In this document: one piece after another, positions 1 to 8,690 of the stretch
How positions within the stretch are numbered: position 1 is the first letter of the stretch
Layout: each line of letters opens with the position of its first letter
Source of the DNA: Ornithinimicrobium faecis
GTDB taxonomy: Bacteria > Actinomycetota > Actinomycetes > Actinomycetales > Dermatophilaceae
Direction of reading: 5' to 3'
Length of the DNA stretch: 64,000 bases
Assembly: GCF_023923225.1 (NCBI RefSeq)
Contig: NZ_CP099489.1
Coordinates: forward strand, 1,736,001-1,800,000
Program-made: the position numbers and the translations under genes
The notes under the pieces: model-generated
What the model was told of the DNA's origin: nothing
The model's database searches: none
What the model saw: the letters and a program-made list of their open reading frames with translations, nothing else

Positions 1-293
1 GATCCCGGAACGAAATTGATTTACCTCAAGGTGAGCTCTCTGACGACCCGGGTGCGTGGTCCGCCTGGGGAGCGCTAAGCGAGTTGCGCGATCTCTTTAA
101 TGCGCGTTATATCCATGCTGGTCAGGAGCGGACAGACCGGTTTGGCCTCCCCTTTCCAGGTCAACAGCTGACTGAACTTCGCCTGACCACTCAGGGGCAG
201 TTGCTCCATCACCTGCTGTCGTTGAAGTTGATTCCACCTTCAGAGGTGCTGCAAGTCCGGGATCTACTAGGGACTCGAACCAATCGGGAGTGA
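1..293 (+). CDS. C-terminal end of an unrecognised protein (partial)
   Basis: The frame is open from base 3 to a TGA at 291-293, leaving the last 96 residues of a protein that begins outside the window. I do not recognise a family. The visible part looks soluble, without membrane segment or signal, and is rich in Leu and Gln in its second half (LTTQGQLLHHLLSL). Its codons use A or T in third position (ATT, TTA, CTT, TTT) more often than the genes further right, which may mean it is accessory or acquired DNA. The next gene is on the other strand and broken, so context gives no hint of its role. Confidence 0.45.
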   Translation, partial: SRNEIDLPQGELSDDPGAWSAWGALSELRDLFNARYIHAGQERTDRFGLPFPGQQLTELRLTTQGQLLHHLLSLKLIPPSEVLQVRDLLGTRTNRE

Positions 294-374
294 AGCAAGA
301 TGGATCCGACTGCCCTGCACTACGTCGGATCGCGGTGGTGTGACGCCCTTCCACGCGCCTCCAGCCCAGTTGAG

Positions 375-838
375 TCAGTCGACGCCGAACCACGCGTCGG
401 CTGCGGCTTGAAGACCATCGTCCGGCGGTTCCGGCTCCACACCGTAGAACTTCCACGCGTATCCGTACGGATCCTCGACCTCCACGTAAACGCTCGCCCC
501 ACGGGGCAGACTCCGGGCCTTCAGCAATGATGAATCCTGCGGCCACGGCGAGTCGGGTGGCCTCGTCTACATCCGCCAGTTCGATGCCGATGTTCACGCC
601 GAGTCCACGTGGGCCGGACCTGGTCAGCTGCTCGCGCGCACTGTCGGGGAACGGCATCCCCTCCAACGCGTCAACGAGCAACTGCAAGAGTCCTCTTCTC
701 AGGGTCGCCATCAGCACGAGTCCGTTCGGATCCGGGACCATCCCAATCTGCACGAAGCCGAGTTGCCCGTACAACGCCGCGGCGGCGGCAACGTCGTCGA
801 CCCGTAGTGCCACGCGCACTGGGGGGTTCGTCGCTCAT
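375..838 (-). pseudogene. VOC (glyoxalase/bleomycin-resistance-like) protein, frameshifted
   Basis: The minus strand encodes a VOC-fold protein split over frames. An N-terminal part (VRVALRVDDVAAAAALYGQLGF, here shortened to its start VRVALRVDD, then PDPNGLVLMA and GLGVNIGIELADVDEA) reads from about 819. The typical VOC ending (ASVYVEVEDPYGYAWKFYG, stop at 375-377) lies in another frame. Removing one T near 509-510 joins GPE to LPRGASVY and restores the family pattern. A second possible shift is in a run of six C at 821-826: with five C the gene would start at an ATG at 838 (MSDEPPVRVAL); as it stands only GTG at 819 is in frame. Either a decayed gene or two sequencing errors; both shifts sit in simple contexts. 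If intact it would be a small metal-dependent dioxygenase-, lyase- or resistance-type protein. Confidence 0.7.
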
Positions 839-963
839 TCAGCGACCGTAGCGTGCTCGGCCGCGGCACCGAGCAGGTCATCACGGATCGCCTGGTCGCG
901 GGGCGGCCCGTTCTGGGCGGAATGACTCGCGGGCCCTCTTGTGCCTGCACGCCCAGTGGAGGC

Positions 964-1698
964 TCAGACCTCAGGGTTGATGAATACCGTCGTCTGGCTG
1001 CCGACGAGCTCATAGCCCAACACCTGCGCCATGCGCTTGGACGCCTCGTTGTCCCACCGGGCACGCCACTGAGGGATCAGCCCGGCGTCGAGGGCGGCGT
1101 TGGTGCCGACGGCTGCGGCGAGGACGCCGTAGCCACGGCCGCGGGCGGCCGGGCTGGTCAGCACGCCCATGTGGGCCAGCCGGTCGGCCCAGACCACATA
1201 GCCCGAGCCGGCCAAGGGCGCCGCCGCCTCGGCCTCAGGCCCCTGATCGTCGCCTACTTCGGCCACAGCACTGTCAGGATGATCCAGGAGGACCCAGCGG
1301 TGCGGCATACTGCCGAGACCGACCTCATCGACGTCGGCGGGGGAGCAGGCGTCCTCGAGGGCCACGACCGCGGCCTCGTCCTGTGTAGCGGGCAGGTCGG
1401 CGTGCTCGACGCGGGCTTCGGTGTAGGACAACTCAGCGGCGCCGAGCGGGCGGGCGCCGTGGTCGGAGGCGAGCCGCATGAGCACCGGCAACAGGCTCAA
1501 CTCGTCATCGCTCAGGTTGGTCGCACGTTGCAGGGCCCACGCCGGGCCGCTGAAGACACCCTGCCCGAGGACCCGCACAAACGAGACCGTCTCGGCGTCG
1601 GGGGTGAGCCGCAGGATGCGGTCCCCGCCGTCCAGCGCCTCGACGTCGAGCAGTTCAGCCCACGCTTGGCGGATGGCTTGCTCGGTGTCTGGCCCCAC
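964..1698 (-). CDS. GNAT-family N-acetyltransferase
   Basis: A 244-residue protein with an N-terminal part of unknown function (about residues 1-150) and a C-terminal GNAT domain. The acetyl-CoA binding motif A is visible as GVLTSPAARGRGYG, followed by a helix (VLAAAVGTNAALDAG) and the motif-B-like WDNEASKRMAQVLGYE seen in acetyltransferases that recognise amino groups. The substrate cannot be told. The start is taken as GTG at 1698; the frame continues upstream without a better start. It is divergent from the PEBP gene at 1737, with only 38 bases between the starts, so the two promoters must overlap. Confidence 0.75.
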   Translation of the reverse strand: MGPDTEQAIRQAWAELLDVEALDGGDRILRLTPDAETVSFVRVLGQGVFSGPAWALQRATNLSDDELSLLPVLMRLASDHGARPLGAAELSYTEARVEHADLPATQDEAAVVALEDACSPADVDEVGLGSMPHRWVLLDHPDSAVAEVGDDQGPEAEAAAPLAGSGYVVWADRLAHMGVLTSPAARGRGYGVLAAAVGTNAALDAGLIPQWRARWDNEASKRMAQVLGYELVGSQTTVFINPEV

Positions 1699-1724
1699 GA
1701 CGAGCAGCCTATCGAGCCGGTCGA

Positions 1725-1736
1725 TAGCCTCGACAC
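1725..1736 (+). promoter_or_regulatory. -10 element for a leaderless transcript of the PEBP gene
   Basis: TAGCCT at 1725-1730 lies six bases before the ATG at 1737, and no Shine-Dalgarno sequence precedes that ATG. This arrangement is typical of leaderless genes in Actinobacteria. The start point is inferred, not shown. Confidence 0.4.
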
Positions 1737-2261
1737 ATGACCCTTGATCGACCTGTCACTCCCAATCCCTACGACCTGCTGCCGGCCGTGCCGTCGTTCA
1801 CGGTCACCAGCACCGACGTCCCCGACGGCCAGCCGCTGGGCGAGGCCCAGGTGGGCGCCCTCGGCAACAACGTCTCGCCGCAGCTGAGCTGGTCCGACGC
1901 CCCGGAGGGCACCAAGTCCTTCGTCGTGACCTGCTTCGACCCGGACGCGCCGACACCGTCCGGCTATTGGCACTGGGTGCTGGTGGACCTGCCCGCAGAC
2001 GTCACCTCGCTGGACACCGACGCGGCTGCGAACGCGCTGCCGGGCAAGGCGTTCCACGTCCGCAACGATGGTGGTGAGCCTGGCTTCCAAGGTGCCGCGC
2101 CGCCCGAGGGCGACCAGGTGCACCGTTATTTCTTCGTGGTGCACGCCGTCGGCGAGGAGTCCCTCGGCGTGACCGACGACGTGAGCCCCGCGGTCGTCTC
2201 CTTCAACCTGGCGTTCAAGACGCTCGGCCGCGCGATCCTCACCGGCACCTACCAGCACTGA
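1737..2261 (+). CDS. YbhB/YbcL family Raf-kinase-inhibitor-like (PEBP) protein
   Basis: 174 residues, the usual length of bacterial PEBP proteins. The fold's hallmark segments are present: [20 protein letters not shown] near the N-terminus, the ligand-pocket motif [21 protein letters not shown] (residues about 63-83) and a later [10 protein letters not shown] strand. These proteins bind small anionic ligands; their role in bacteria is poorly defined. There is no signal peptide, so it is cytoplasmic. It ends one base before the stop of the convergent gene at 2263, so the two 3' ends are tightly packed. Confidence 0.9.
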   Translation: MTLDRPVTPNPYDLLPAVPSFTVTSTDVPDGQPLGEAQVGALGNNVSPQLSWSDAPEGTKSFVVTCFDPDAPTPSGYWHWVLVDLPADVTSLDTDAAANALPGKAFHVRNDGGEPGFQGAAPPEGDQVHRYFFVVHAVGEESLGVTDDVSPAVVSFNLAFKTLGRAILTGTYQH

Positions 2262-2262
2262 G

Positions 2263-3723
2263 TCAGCTGGTCAGGTCGCGCAGCGCACCGTCCAGGGTCG
2301 GATAGACGAACTCGAACCCGGCCTCCGTCGTCACCTCCGAGGTCGCGTGCCGCCCGGTCAGACCGAGGGCGGGGTCGGTGCGCAGCGCGATGCTGCCCAC
2401 CCGCACCAGCGGCGACGGGGTCGGGGGAGCGGCGGGGCGCCGGAACCGCTCGCGCAGCGTGGCCATCAGCTCGTGGTTGCGCACGGGGTTGGGTGCAGCC
2501 GCCACGAGTATGCCGTCAGGCAGGTCCACCTCCTCCTCCAGTCCGAGGGTGGCCCGGACGAGCGAGAGCCAGTCCTCGACGTGGATCCAGCTGAACCACT
2601 GCCGGCCCGACCCGACGCGTCCGCCGAGGCCCGCGCGGGTCAACTGAGTCAGCCGGTCCAGGGCTGGCGACCCGTTCTGCAACACGATGGACGTCCGCAG
2701 GATGGTCACGTGCTCGGCGTTCGCGCCCTCGACCGCGTCCTCCCACGGCGCGGCGACCCCGGTCATCTGGGGGAGCGCGTTGGGCCCAGCGGGCAGGGGG
2801 CTCGACTCGGTGAGGTGCAGGTCGCCGGCGTCGGACCAGATGGCCGTCGTGGAGCCCTGGATCCAGCGAGCCAGGGGCGCGTCCAACTGCTGGCTCGCCG
2901 CCACGAGAGCCTGGGTCGGGCGGACCCGTGAGTCGCGCAGGTCGCTGACGTTGGCCCGCGTCGGGCGTGCGTCGACCAGGCGCCCGGCGAGGTTGATGAG
3001 GGCGGTGTTGGCCGGGTCCTGGGCGAGCTCCTCGACCCACGGGCCGGTGCTCGCGCCGTCCCAGAGCACCTGTCGGTGCGGCAGGGCCAGATTGACCTGG
3101 CGGGTGAGCAGCACGACCTCGTGCCCGCGGGTGGTCAGGTCCGCCGCGATGGAGCGGCCGAGCGTGCCGGAGCCTCCCGCGATGACGACCTTGAGCAGGT
3201 TGGCGTCCGGCTGAGGCCGCAGCACCCGGTGCAGGCGCACCACGGCGAGCGGCCAGTCGGTGATCAGGTCGTTGCCGATGCTGGCGACGATCGCCGAGGC
3301 CATCGGGCCATTGACAGTGACCTGCTGCTCCAGGGTGGTGCCGCCCCCGGGGTGCTCCAGCAGGGACCACCGCACGCGGGTCCCGCCGATCGGTGCCGGC
3401 TGCTCGAAGCCGAGGGAGCGCCCAGGCTCCACCTCCGTGATGCGCAGTGGACCGGCCGTGCGGCCGTGCAGCGCCGCCGCCCAGCCGCGCGCGGGCAGAT
3501 AGTGGCCGCGCTGACCGACCGCCACCTGCACGACCTGGGCCTCTGCCACGGCGGCGGTGTGGGAGACCGGCGCCTCGGCATACTCGTGCGGTTGAGGTGC
3601 TTCAAGGGTGAAGGAGCGGATCGCGCCGCTCCAGGCCGGCCACCGGGTCGGGTCGCCGACGACCTCCCAGAGCTCGTCGGCGGGGAGGGCGAAGAAGTGG
3701 CGGAGCGTCCGCTGCCAGGTCAT
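2263..3723 (-). CDS. SRPBCC domain fused to TIGR01777-type epimerase/oxidoreductase
   Basis: 486 residues counted from the ATG at 3723 (MTWQRTLRHF). The frame is open further upstream, but that part is low in sense and the ATG fits the start of an SRPBCC domain. Residues about 1-165 form the SRPBCC/cyclase-like lipid- or ligand-binding domain (WPAWSGAIRSF, GRSLGFEQ, TTLEQQVTVNGPM). Residues 178-486 are an SDR-type epimerase of the TIGR01777 family: nucleotide motif AGGSGTLGRSIA (182-193), INLAGRLVD, the WIQGSTTAIW active-site strand and FSWIHVEDW. A second, stand-alone member of the epimerase family is at 56701-57630. The reaction is unknown. The fusion suggests the SRPBCC part delivers or holds a hydrophobic substrate. 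Confidence 0.85.
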   Translation of the reverse strand: MTWQRTLRHFFALPADELWEVVGDPTRWPAWSGAIRSFTLEAPQPHEYAEAPVSHTAAVAEAQVVQVAVGQRGHYLPARGWAAALHGRTAGPLRITEVEPGRSLGFEQPAPIGGTRVRWSLLEHPGGGTTLEQQVTVNGPMASAIVASIGNDLITDWPLAVVRLHRVLRPQPDANLLKVVIAGGSGTLGRSIAADLTTRGHEVVLLTRQVNLALPHRQVLWDGASTGPWVEELAQDPANTALINLAGRLVDARPTRANVSDLRDSRVRPTQALVAASQQLDAPLARWIQGSTTAIWSDAGDLHLTESSPLPAGPNALPQMTGVAAPWEDAVEGANAEHVTILRTSIVLQNGSPALDRLTQLTRAGLGGRVGSGRQWFSWIHVEDWLSLVRATLGLEEEVDLPDGILVAAAPNPVRNHELMATLRERFRRPAAPPTPSPLVRVGSIALRTDPALGLTGRHATSEVTTEAGFEFVYPTLDGALRDLTS

Positions 3724-3823
3724 GGGGTCAGCCAACCACGATGGCTCACACCGACAGCGCATCCGGTGGCCGACTCGCGCCCGGTGAGTGGGATCACCCG
3801 CCGGGCCGTGAAACGATGCAGGC

Positions 3824-4117
3824 ATGACGTTCCAGAACGGGCAGAACCCGCAGGGGCAGCCGGGCCAGGTGCCGCCGCCCCCGCAGCAGAAGAAGCCGAC
3901 GCGCAACAAGCTCAACGGCTGGCTCTATGTCGGCCTCGGCGTGATCTTCATCCTGCTCGGCGTGCTGGGCTTCGTCGGCGACACCCGTGGCGCGTTCATG
4001 AACTGGCTGTTCATCATCCTCGGTGTCGCGAACGGCATCATGGGCGTGCGTGAGGTCATCAACTCGCGCAAGAAGCAGATCGACCCGTTCAGCCCCGACA
4101 ACAGGAGCACGCCGTGA
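3824..4117 (+). CDS. Small membrane protein with two transmembrane helices
   Basis: 97 residues. A Gln/Pro-rich cytoplasmic start (about 1-25, with a PPPPQQKK stretch) is followed by KLNGWLYVGLGVIFILLGVLGF and a second hydrophobic helix around FMNWLFIILGVANGIMGV, then a charged tail. No family with known function is recognised. It overlaps the next gene by four bases (GTGA at 4114-4117), and the two proteins are alike in layout and in the NKK/NKL..WLY motif, so they look like a tandem duplication translated as a coupled pair. Confidence 0.75.
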   Translation: MTFQNGQNPQGQPGQVPPPPQQKKPTRNKLNGWLYVGLGVIFILLGVLGFVGDTRGAFMNWLFIILGVANGIMGVREVINSRKKQIDPFSPDNRSTP

Positions 4118-4422
4118 CCGACAGCCCACAGGTGCCGGACAACCCCGAGCGGCCCGACAACCCTGAGCGGCCGGACAGTGCTGGGGTGCCCGCGCAGGAG
4201 CCGACGGCCCGGGAGAAGGCCACGGCGCGCAACAAGAAGCAGGCCTGGCTCTACATCGTGATCGGCGTCGTGCTGGGCGTCGTCGCGGTGCTCGGGCTGG
4301 TGTCCGACGACCGCGGAGTCCTGGACTGGGCGCTGCTGGTGCTGGCGATCATCAACCTGGGCATCGGTGTCATGGCCGTGCGTCGTCCCGAGCCGCGGAT
4401 CGTCGAGCCGAACGACCGCTAA
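4114..4422 (+). CDS. Small membrane protein, paralogue of the preceding gene
   Basis: 102 residues starting at GTG 4114, which overlaps the TGA of the gene before. The N-terminus holds a short repeat (VPDNPERPDNPERPDS) and is acidic and proline-rich; then KKQAWLYIVIGVVLGVVAVLG and LDWALLVLAIINLGIGVMAV form two membrane helices. It resembles its upstream neighbour in the WLY start of helix 1 and in spacing. The repeat in the disordered head is one of many short duplications at protein ends in this window. Function unknown. Confidence 0.75.
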   Translation: MTDSPQVPDNPERPDNPERPDSAGVPAQEPTAREKATARNKKQAWLYIVIGVVLGVVAVLGLVSDDRGVLDWALLVLAIINLGIGVMAVRRPEPRIVEPNDR

Positions 4423-4521
4423 GCCGACTGCCGCTGTGAGCCTGCTCCGCACGCCCGCCGACCATGCAGGTCGGGCGAGGGGCGCGCGGGGTGAGCACTC
4501 GGCATACGGCGGGTGGGTTGC

Positions 4522-5466
4522 TCAGTCCTCCAGCAGGTCCCGGATGGCACCGGCCAGGCGCACTGAGGCCTCGATCTCGACCCGGCGGTTGGACACGCTC
4601 TCGACGTTGAAGCCGAACGGGACCCCCAGCCGCTGGCAGAAGGTCGCCAGCTCGGCGGCCGCGGTCGCGCACTGGTCATAGGAGTCGGTGAGCGGATCGT
4701 CGGAGTGCTCGAGCTGGTTCTGCAGCCACCGCGGCACGTGCACCCCGAGCCACTGCAGGAACTCCAGGGTCTTCAGCGAGCCGCACACCGACAGCGTGAA
4801 CACCAGGTGGGCCGGCTCGACGCCGCGCTCGCGGCAGGCATAGGCATAGTCGGAGACCAGGTCCTTGGCCCACGTCAGGTCATAGACCACCTGGGTGACG
4901 AAGAAGGACGTGCCGACCGCCTGCTTGCCCAGCATCCGGTCGTGCTCGTCGGTGCGGCGGGCGTGCCGCTCGGGGATCGCGACGCTGCCGAGCGGCAACA
5001 GGCTCCCGGTGTCCTGCCAGAGTGACTGTGCCTCAGCGAGTTTGGTGCGCACAGCAGAGTGCTGCGAGGAGGCGCCGACCAGGACGGTGGCGACCTGACC
5101 GGGGTCCTGCTCAGCGAGCCAACTCTTCAGGTCTGCTGGTTCATACTTGCCGACCGAGCGATAGATGATGACCGGCTGCTGCCACCCGCCGAGGTGGTCG
5201 GCGTGGAAAGTCGCCGGGTCGAGGCTGCGCACGAAGGGGAACGGCCGCACGTCCGGGTTGCGGTCCGACTCGTCCTCGATGTCATAGAGCACGAGCGCGT
5301 CCAGGCCCAGGGGCTGCAGCCGCTCGATCGTCACGTCGGCGATGCGGCTCAGGTCCTCCGGCGCCGTCGCCTCTCGCGGTGGCGTGAGGCTGAAGAGTCG
5401 CAACGGTGTTGACCGGTCGGCCAGGCGGGTGCCGAACCCGACCGGCTCGGGGGTCTGTGGTGCCAC
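4522..5466 (-). CDS. Methylenetetrahydrofolate-reductase-like protein
   Basis: 314 residues from GTG 5466, preceded by a strong ribosome site (GAAGGAGG). The protein has the TIM-barrel pattern of methylenetetrahydrofolate reductase: RLFSLTPPRE near the start, DALVLYDIEDE, KQAVGTSFFVTQVVYD (the FFVTQ strand is a family landmark) and a late PFGFNVESVSN. It would make 5-methyltetrahydrofolate for methionine synthesis. It lies 19 bases behind metB and shares the SAM-I riboswitch upstream of metB, which supports a methionine role. It is distant from E. coli MetF and I do not recognise the mycobacterial MTHFR sequence in it, so a related function, such as a methyltransfer partner, remains possible. 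Confidence 0.7.
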   Translation of the reverse strand: MAPQTPEPVGFGTRLADRSTPLRLFSLTPPREATAPEDLSRIADVTIERLQPLGLDALVLYDIEDESDRNPDVRPFPFVRSLDPATFHADHLGGWQQPVIIYRSVGKYEPADLKSWLAEQDPGQVATVLVGASSQHSAVRTKLAEAQSLWQDTGSLLPLGSVAIPERHARRTDEHDRMLGKQAVGTSFFVTQVVYDLTWAKDLVSDYAYACRERGVEPAHLVFTLSVCGSLKTLEFLQWLGVHVPRWLQNQLEHSDDPLTDSYDQCATAAAELATFCQRLGVPFGFNVESVSNRRVEIEASVRLAGAIRDLLED

Positions 5467-5485
5467 GGGAGTGCCTCCTTCGCTG

Positions 5486-6706
5486 TCAGGCTACGCGGCG
5501 GGTGGCCGTGTCCGTCGCCTTGTCTGTCGGCTTGTCTGTCGCTGTGGCGGCCCGGTCCAGGGCGGCCGCCAGGTCGGCGCGCAGGTCGTCGCTGTGCTCG
5601 ATCCCCACCGAGACCCGCAACAGACCATCCCGTATGCCGGCAGTCCGGCGGGCGTCGGCGCTCATCGAGGCGTGGGTCATGGTGGCAGGGTGGGCGATCA
5701 GGCTCTCGGTCCCGCCGAGAGACTCCGCGAGGCTGAAACATCGCAGCCCGGTCAGGAACGCGCGCACGGCTGCCTCGCCGCCGCGCAGCTCGACGGAGAA
5801 CATCGCACCGAAGCCGTCCTGCTGGCGGGCTGCGATCTCGTGGCCGGGGTGGTCGGGCAGGCCGGGATAGTGGACCGCCTCCACTGCGGGGTGGTCCACG
5901 AGGAGGTCGACCAGGACCTCGGCGTTCTCCTGGTGGGCGCGCAGGCGGGTGTGCAGGGTGCGCAGCCCGCGCAGCGTGAGATAGGAGTCGAACGGGCTGC
6001 CGGTGATCCCGAGCACGTTGGCCCAGTAAGAGAACTCCTCGTGCAGCTCGGGGGTCGCCGCGATCACCGCGCCACCGACGACGTCGCTGTGGCCGTTGAT
6101 GAACTTGGTCGTCGAGTGGACCACGGCGTCCACGCCGAACTCGAACGGGCGCTGCAGGACGGGGGAGAGGAAGGTGTTGTCGGCGACGACGAGGGCGCCG
6201 ACGGCGTGGGCTGCCTCGGTGACGGCGGCGATGTCGGTGATCCGAAGCAGGGGGTTGGACGGCGTCTCCAGCCAGACCACGCGTGGCGGGTGCGGTCCGG
6301 TCAGGGCTGCCTCGAGTGCCTCGGCGTCGGCATAGTCGATGCACTGGTAGTCGAACTGCCCCCGTCCGGCGAGGGAGTCGAACAGCCGCCAGGTGCCGCC
6401 ATAGCAGTCGTGCGGGATCAGGATCGTGTCGCCGGGGCGCAGCAGGGTGGACACGCACAGCGTGATGGCTGCCATGCCGGTTGCCGTGATGGTGCCGGCG
6501 TGCCCGCCCTCCAGCGTGGTCAGCGCCTCGGCCAGCAGGTCGCGGGTCGGGTTGCCGCTGCGGGTGTAGTCGTAGTCCCGCTTCTCGCCGAACTCGGCGA
6601 AGCTGAAGTTTGAGGAGAGATACAGCGGCGGGACGATTGCACCCTGTGCCGGGTCGGTGTCGATGCCGGTGCGCAGGCCGCGGGTCAGAGCGGAGATGTC
6701 GGTCAT
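5486..6706 (-). CDS. metB: Cystathionine gamma-synthase
   Basis: 406 residues, PLP-dependent, joining an activated homoserine ester with cysteine to give cystathionine in methionine synthesis. It resembles E. coli MetB along its length: SGNPTRDLLAEAL, IPHDCYGGTWRLFDSLAGRG, ETPSNPLLRITDIA, and HSTTKFINGHSDVVGG, where Lys201 carries PLP. A cystathionine gamma-lyase activity cannot be excluded from sequence alone, but the SAM-I riboswitch and the MTHFR-like gene behind it favour the synthase. The start at ATG 6706 has a GGGAAAGG ribosome site. The last 20 residues are a low-complexity tail of Thr-Asp-Lys units (TDKPTDKATDTAT) made by a short DNA duplication. Confidence 0.9.
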   Translation of the reverse strand: MTDISALTRGLRTGIDTDPAQGAIVPPLYLSSNFSFAEFGEKRDYDYTRSGNPTRDLLAEALTTLEGGHAGTITATGMAAITLCVSTLLRPGDTILIPHDCYGGTWRLFDSLAGRGQFDYQCIDYADAEALEAALTGPHPPRVVWLETPSNPLLRITDIAAVTEAAHAVGALVVADNTFLSPVLQRPFEFGVDAVVHSTTKFINGHSDVVGGAVIAATPELHEEFSYWANVLGITGSPFDSYLTLRGLRTLHTRLRAHQENAEVLVDLLVDHPAVEAVHYPGLPDHPGHEIAARQQDGFGAMFSVELRGGEAAVRAFLTGLRCFSLAESLGGTESLIAHPATMTHASMSADARRTAGIRDGLLRVSVGIEHSDDLRADLAAALDRAATATDKPTDKATDTATRRVA

Positions 6707-6814
6707 GACGGTGCCTTTCCCAGGTGTCAGGCCGCCAGATGTCTGGTGTCAGACCATGCGGTTGACCGAGAAACGGCTGCACTCCCGGGCGACGTGGGAC
6801 GTCGTCCGCGAAGC

Positions 6815-6929
6815 TCCATCTTCCGGTGTCCTCGAGAGGAACCGCAGGATGTGGCACCTTTTCCGCGGATTGCTCCCCGGAAGGCTGCCCCGGCTTCATC
6901 GGGCCTGTCCCTCTGCCGGTCGTGATGGA
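6815..6929 (-). promoter_or_regulatory. SAM-I (S-box) riboswitch upstream of metB
   Basis: Read on the minus strand, 5' TCCATC (6929-6924) pairs with GATGGA (6820-6815) to close P1. Between them lie the S-box core pieces GAGGGACAGGCCCGATGAAG, GGGGCAGCC, AAGGTGCCA, ATCCTGCGG and GAAGATGG in the right order. The aptamer ends 108 bases before the metB ATG. High S-adenosylmethionine should lower metB and MTHFR-like expression. The stretch between aptamer and ATG has no clear T-tract terminator but carries two CTGACACC copies and a CCAGA/TCTGG hairpin near the ribosome site, so control of translation is plausible. Confidence 0.85.
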
Positions 6930-7094
6930 TATCGTTCGAGAACTTACCCCATGCGCCGAAGGAAACCAAGGGTGGGGCTCCCGACAGTCACGCCAAACGA
7001 AGATTCCCCGTCCACCCGCAAAAAGATAGAGGTCTCGTACGGCTGATACGCATTTTCGTAAAGGTTTCGTACGTCGGGCCCGGGACGCCACCGG
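6930..7094. other. Gene-free stretch before the SAM-I leader
   Basis: 165 bases between the SAM-I aptamer and the end of the ABC permease gene. It should hold the metB promoter (minus strand; AT-richer around 7020-7060). Three TTCGTA/TCGTAC-like units at 7035-7040, 7054-7060 and 7065-7072 may be a regulator site. Nothing else is seen. Confidence 0.35.
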
Positions 7095-8690
7095 TCAGGT
7101 GGTGCGCAGATCACGTCGGCGGAAGGCCACGATGGATCCGGCAAAGATCGTGGCGGCCGCGACACCGAGAGCGAGGGTCGCGGCCCCGGAGAGGTCGTCC
7201 TGGGGGAGCGTGCCGACGAGGTGCACGGGGGAGAGGTCGCGGGACCAGGCGGGCAGCCGGAGGGTTTCGGCCAGGAACCCGACCAGGACGATCCACCCGA
7301 CGAGCAGCCACGCCAGCCCGGCAAGCGGGGGCAGTGCGGCACGCAGGGCGGAGGCGATCGCAGCAACAAAGAGCACAGGGACGGCATATCCCCAACCGAC
7401 GCCCAGGGCGGTGCCGAGCGTGTCGCGATCACCGGTCGTGGCCCAGCTCGTCAGCCCGAGAGCCAGGACGCCCACGGTCAGCACGATCAGCGAGGAGGCG
7501 GCCACCACGGCCCACCAGCCCAGCCACACCCCAGTGCGTGATCTCCTGGTGGCCAGCAGCGCGCTGAGTCGCCCCGCACCCTCCTCGGTGCCGAGCTGGC
7601 TGGATCCCTGGACTGCGGCGGCGGTTGCGGCCAGGACGATGACGACCACGGCCATGCCGGTCACCACATCCGCTCCGCGCTCGACCCCGAGGGCAGCCAG
7701 CACGGTCGGGTTGTCGTCGACGAGCGAGGCCATCTCCTCGGTGAGCAGGCCGAAGCTCCCTGCCCAGAGCACCGCGATGACGCCCCAGGCGAGGGCGGTG
7801 GGGCGGGTGAGCCGCCACGCGACGCCGAGCACCGTCCCCAGGGCAGGCTGCACACGTGCCGGTCGCGCCCGCGCCGGGCCGGGGTGCGGCGCGATGACGC
7901 CCGCCCCGAGATCACGCCGAAGGGCGACCCAGGTGGCGGCCGCGAGCAGGAGCAGCGAGCCGAGGGCGAAAGCAACCAGGGGCCAGGCTCGTGGCTGCGC
8001 GAAGGGCGCGATGGCTGCTGCCCACCCCAGTGGGCTGGCCCAGGCCGCGTCCCAACCGCGACCGTCGATCACGGCCCGCGTGAGGAAGGCGCCGGTGGTG
8101 AGGCCGAGGCCGATCAGGTGGGCGGTCCGGGTGGACTGGGCGAGCTGACCGAGCAGCAGACCTGTCGCGCCGAAGAACAGCATCAGCAGCACGACTCCGG
8201 CGACATACCAGATTGACCCGGCCCCGAGCCCGGCCACGACCATGCCCGGCAGCATCAGGGCGCCGGTCAGCAGGCACGTCCCCAGCAGCAGCACTGCCCC
8301 AGCGGCCAGTGGTGCGAGGCGTCCGAGGCGCGTGGCCGTCAGCAGCTCGGTGCGCCCGGCCTCCTCCTCACCCCGCGTGTGGCGCACGGCCACGTGCAGG
8401 GCCAGCAGGGGGAAGAGGAGCTGGCCCATGAACCCGATCTCGTATGCCGTGATGCCCCCGAGAGTGTGCAGTCCGTGCCCCAGCCCATTGAACGCCTGGG
8501 TGGCGGGCGAGACTCCGAGAGTCTCGGCATACAGCTGTCTGTCTGTCAGGTCTGGATAGAGGGCGGCGATGCTCCCGGCCACGGTGGTGACCAGTCCTGC
8601 CGCAAGGGCTGCCACGGCGAGCAGTCCGGGCCAACCGGTGCGCAGGCTGAGCCGGATGATCCTGGCGGTGCCCTCGGTCTGGTGCGACAT
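7095..8690 (-). CDS. ABC transporter permease (polyketide-antibiotic exporter type)
   Basis: 531 residues from ATG 8690 (MSHQTEGTARI). The protein has about twelve hydrophobic segments arranged as two similar halves, each starting with an amphipathic RxxxRxG-type stretch (IIRLSLRTGWPGLLAV and VAWRLTRPTALAWGV) and a conserved E-rich cytosolic motif: HTRGEEEAGRTELLTATRLGR in the first half and LGTEEGAGRLSALLATRRSR in the second. This EE-GR-ELL pattern marks the large permeases of actinobacterial drug or antibiotic exporters. Start and upstream stop overlap by one base (TGATG), so it is translationally coupled to the ATPase. The substrate is unknown. Confidence 0.85.
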   Translation of the reverse strand: MSHQTEGTARIIRLSLRTGWPGLLAVAALAAGLVTTVAGSIAALYPDLTDRQLYAETLGVSPATQAFNGLGHGLHTLGGITAYEIGFMGQLLFPLLALHVAVRHTRGEEEAGRTELLTATRLGRLAPLAAGAVLLLGTCLLTGALMLPGMVVAGLGAGSIWYVAGVVLLMLFFGATGLLLGQLAQSTRTAHLIGLGLTTGAFLTRAVIDGRGWDAAWASPLGWAAAIAPFAQPRAWPLVAFALGSLLLLAAATWVALRRDLGAGVIAPHPGPARARPARVQPALGTVLGVAWRLTRPTALAWGVIAVLWAGSFGLLTEEMASLVDDNPTVLAALGVERGADVVTGMAVVVIVLAATAAAVQGSSQLGTEEGAGRLSALLATRRSRTGVWLGWWAVVAASSLIVLTVGVLALGLTSWATTGDRDTLGTALGVGWGYAVPVLFVAAIASALRAALPPLAGLAWLLVGWIVLVGFLAETLRLPAWSRDLSPVHLVGTLPQDDLSGAATLALGVAAATIFAGSIVAFRRRDLRTT

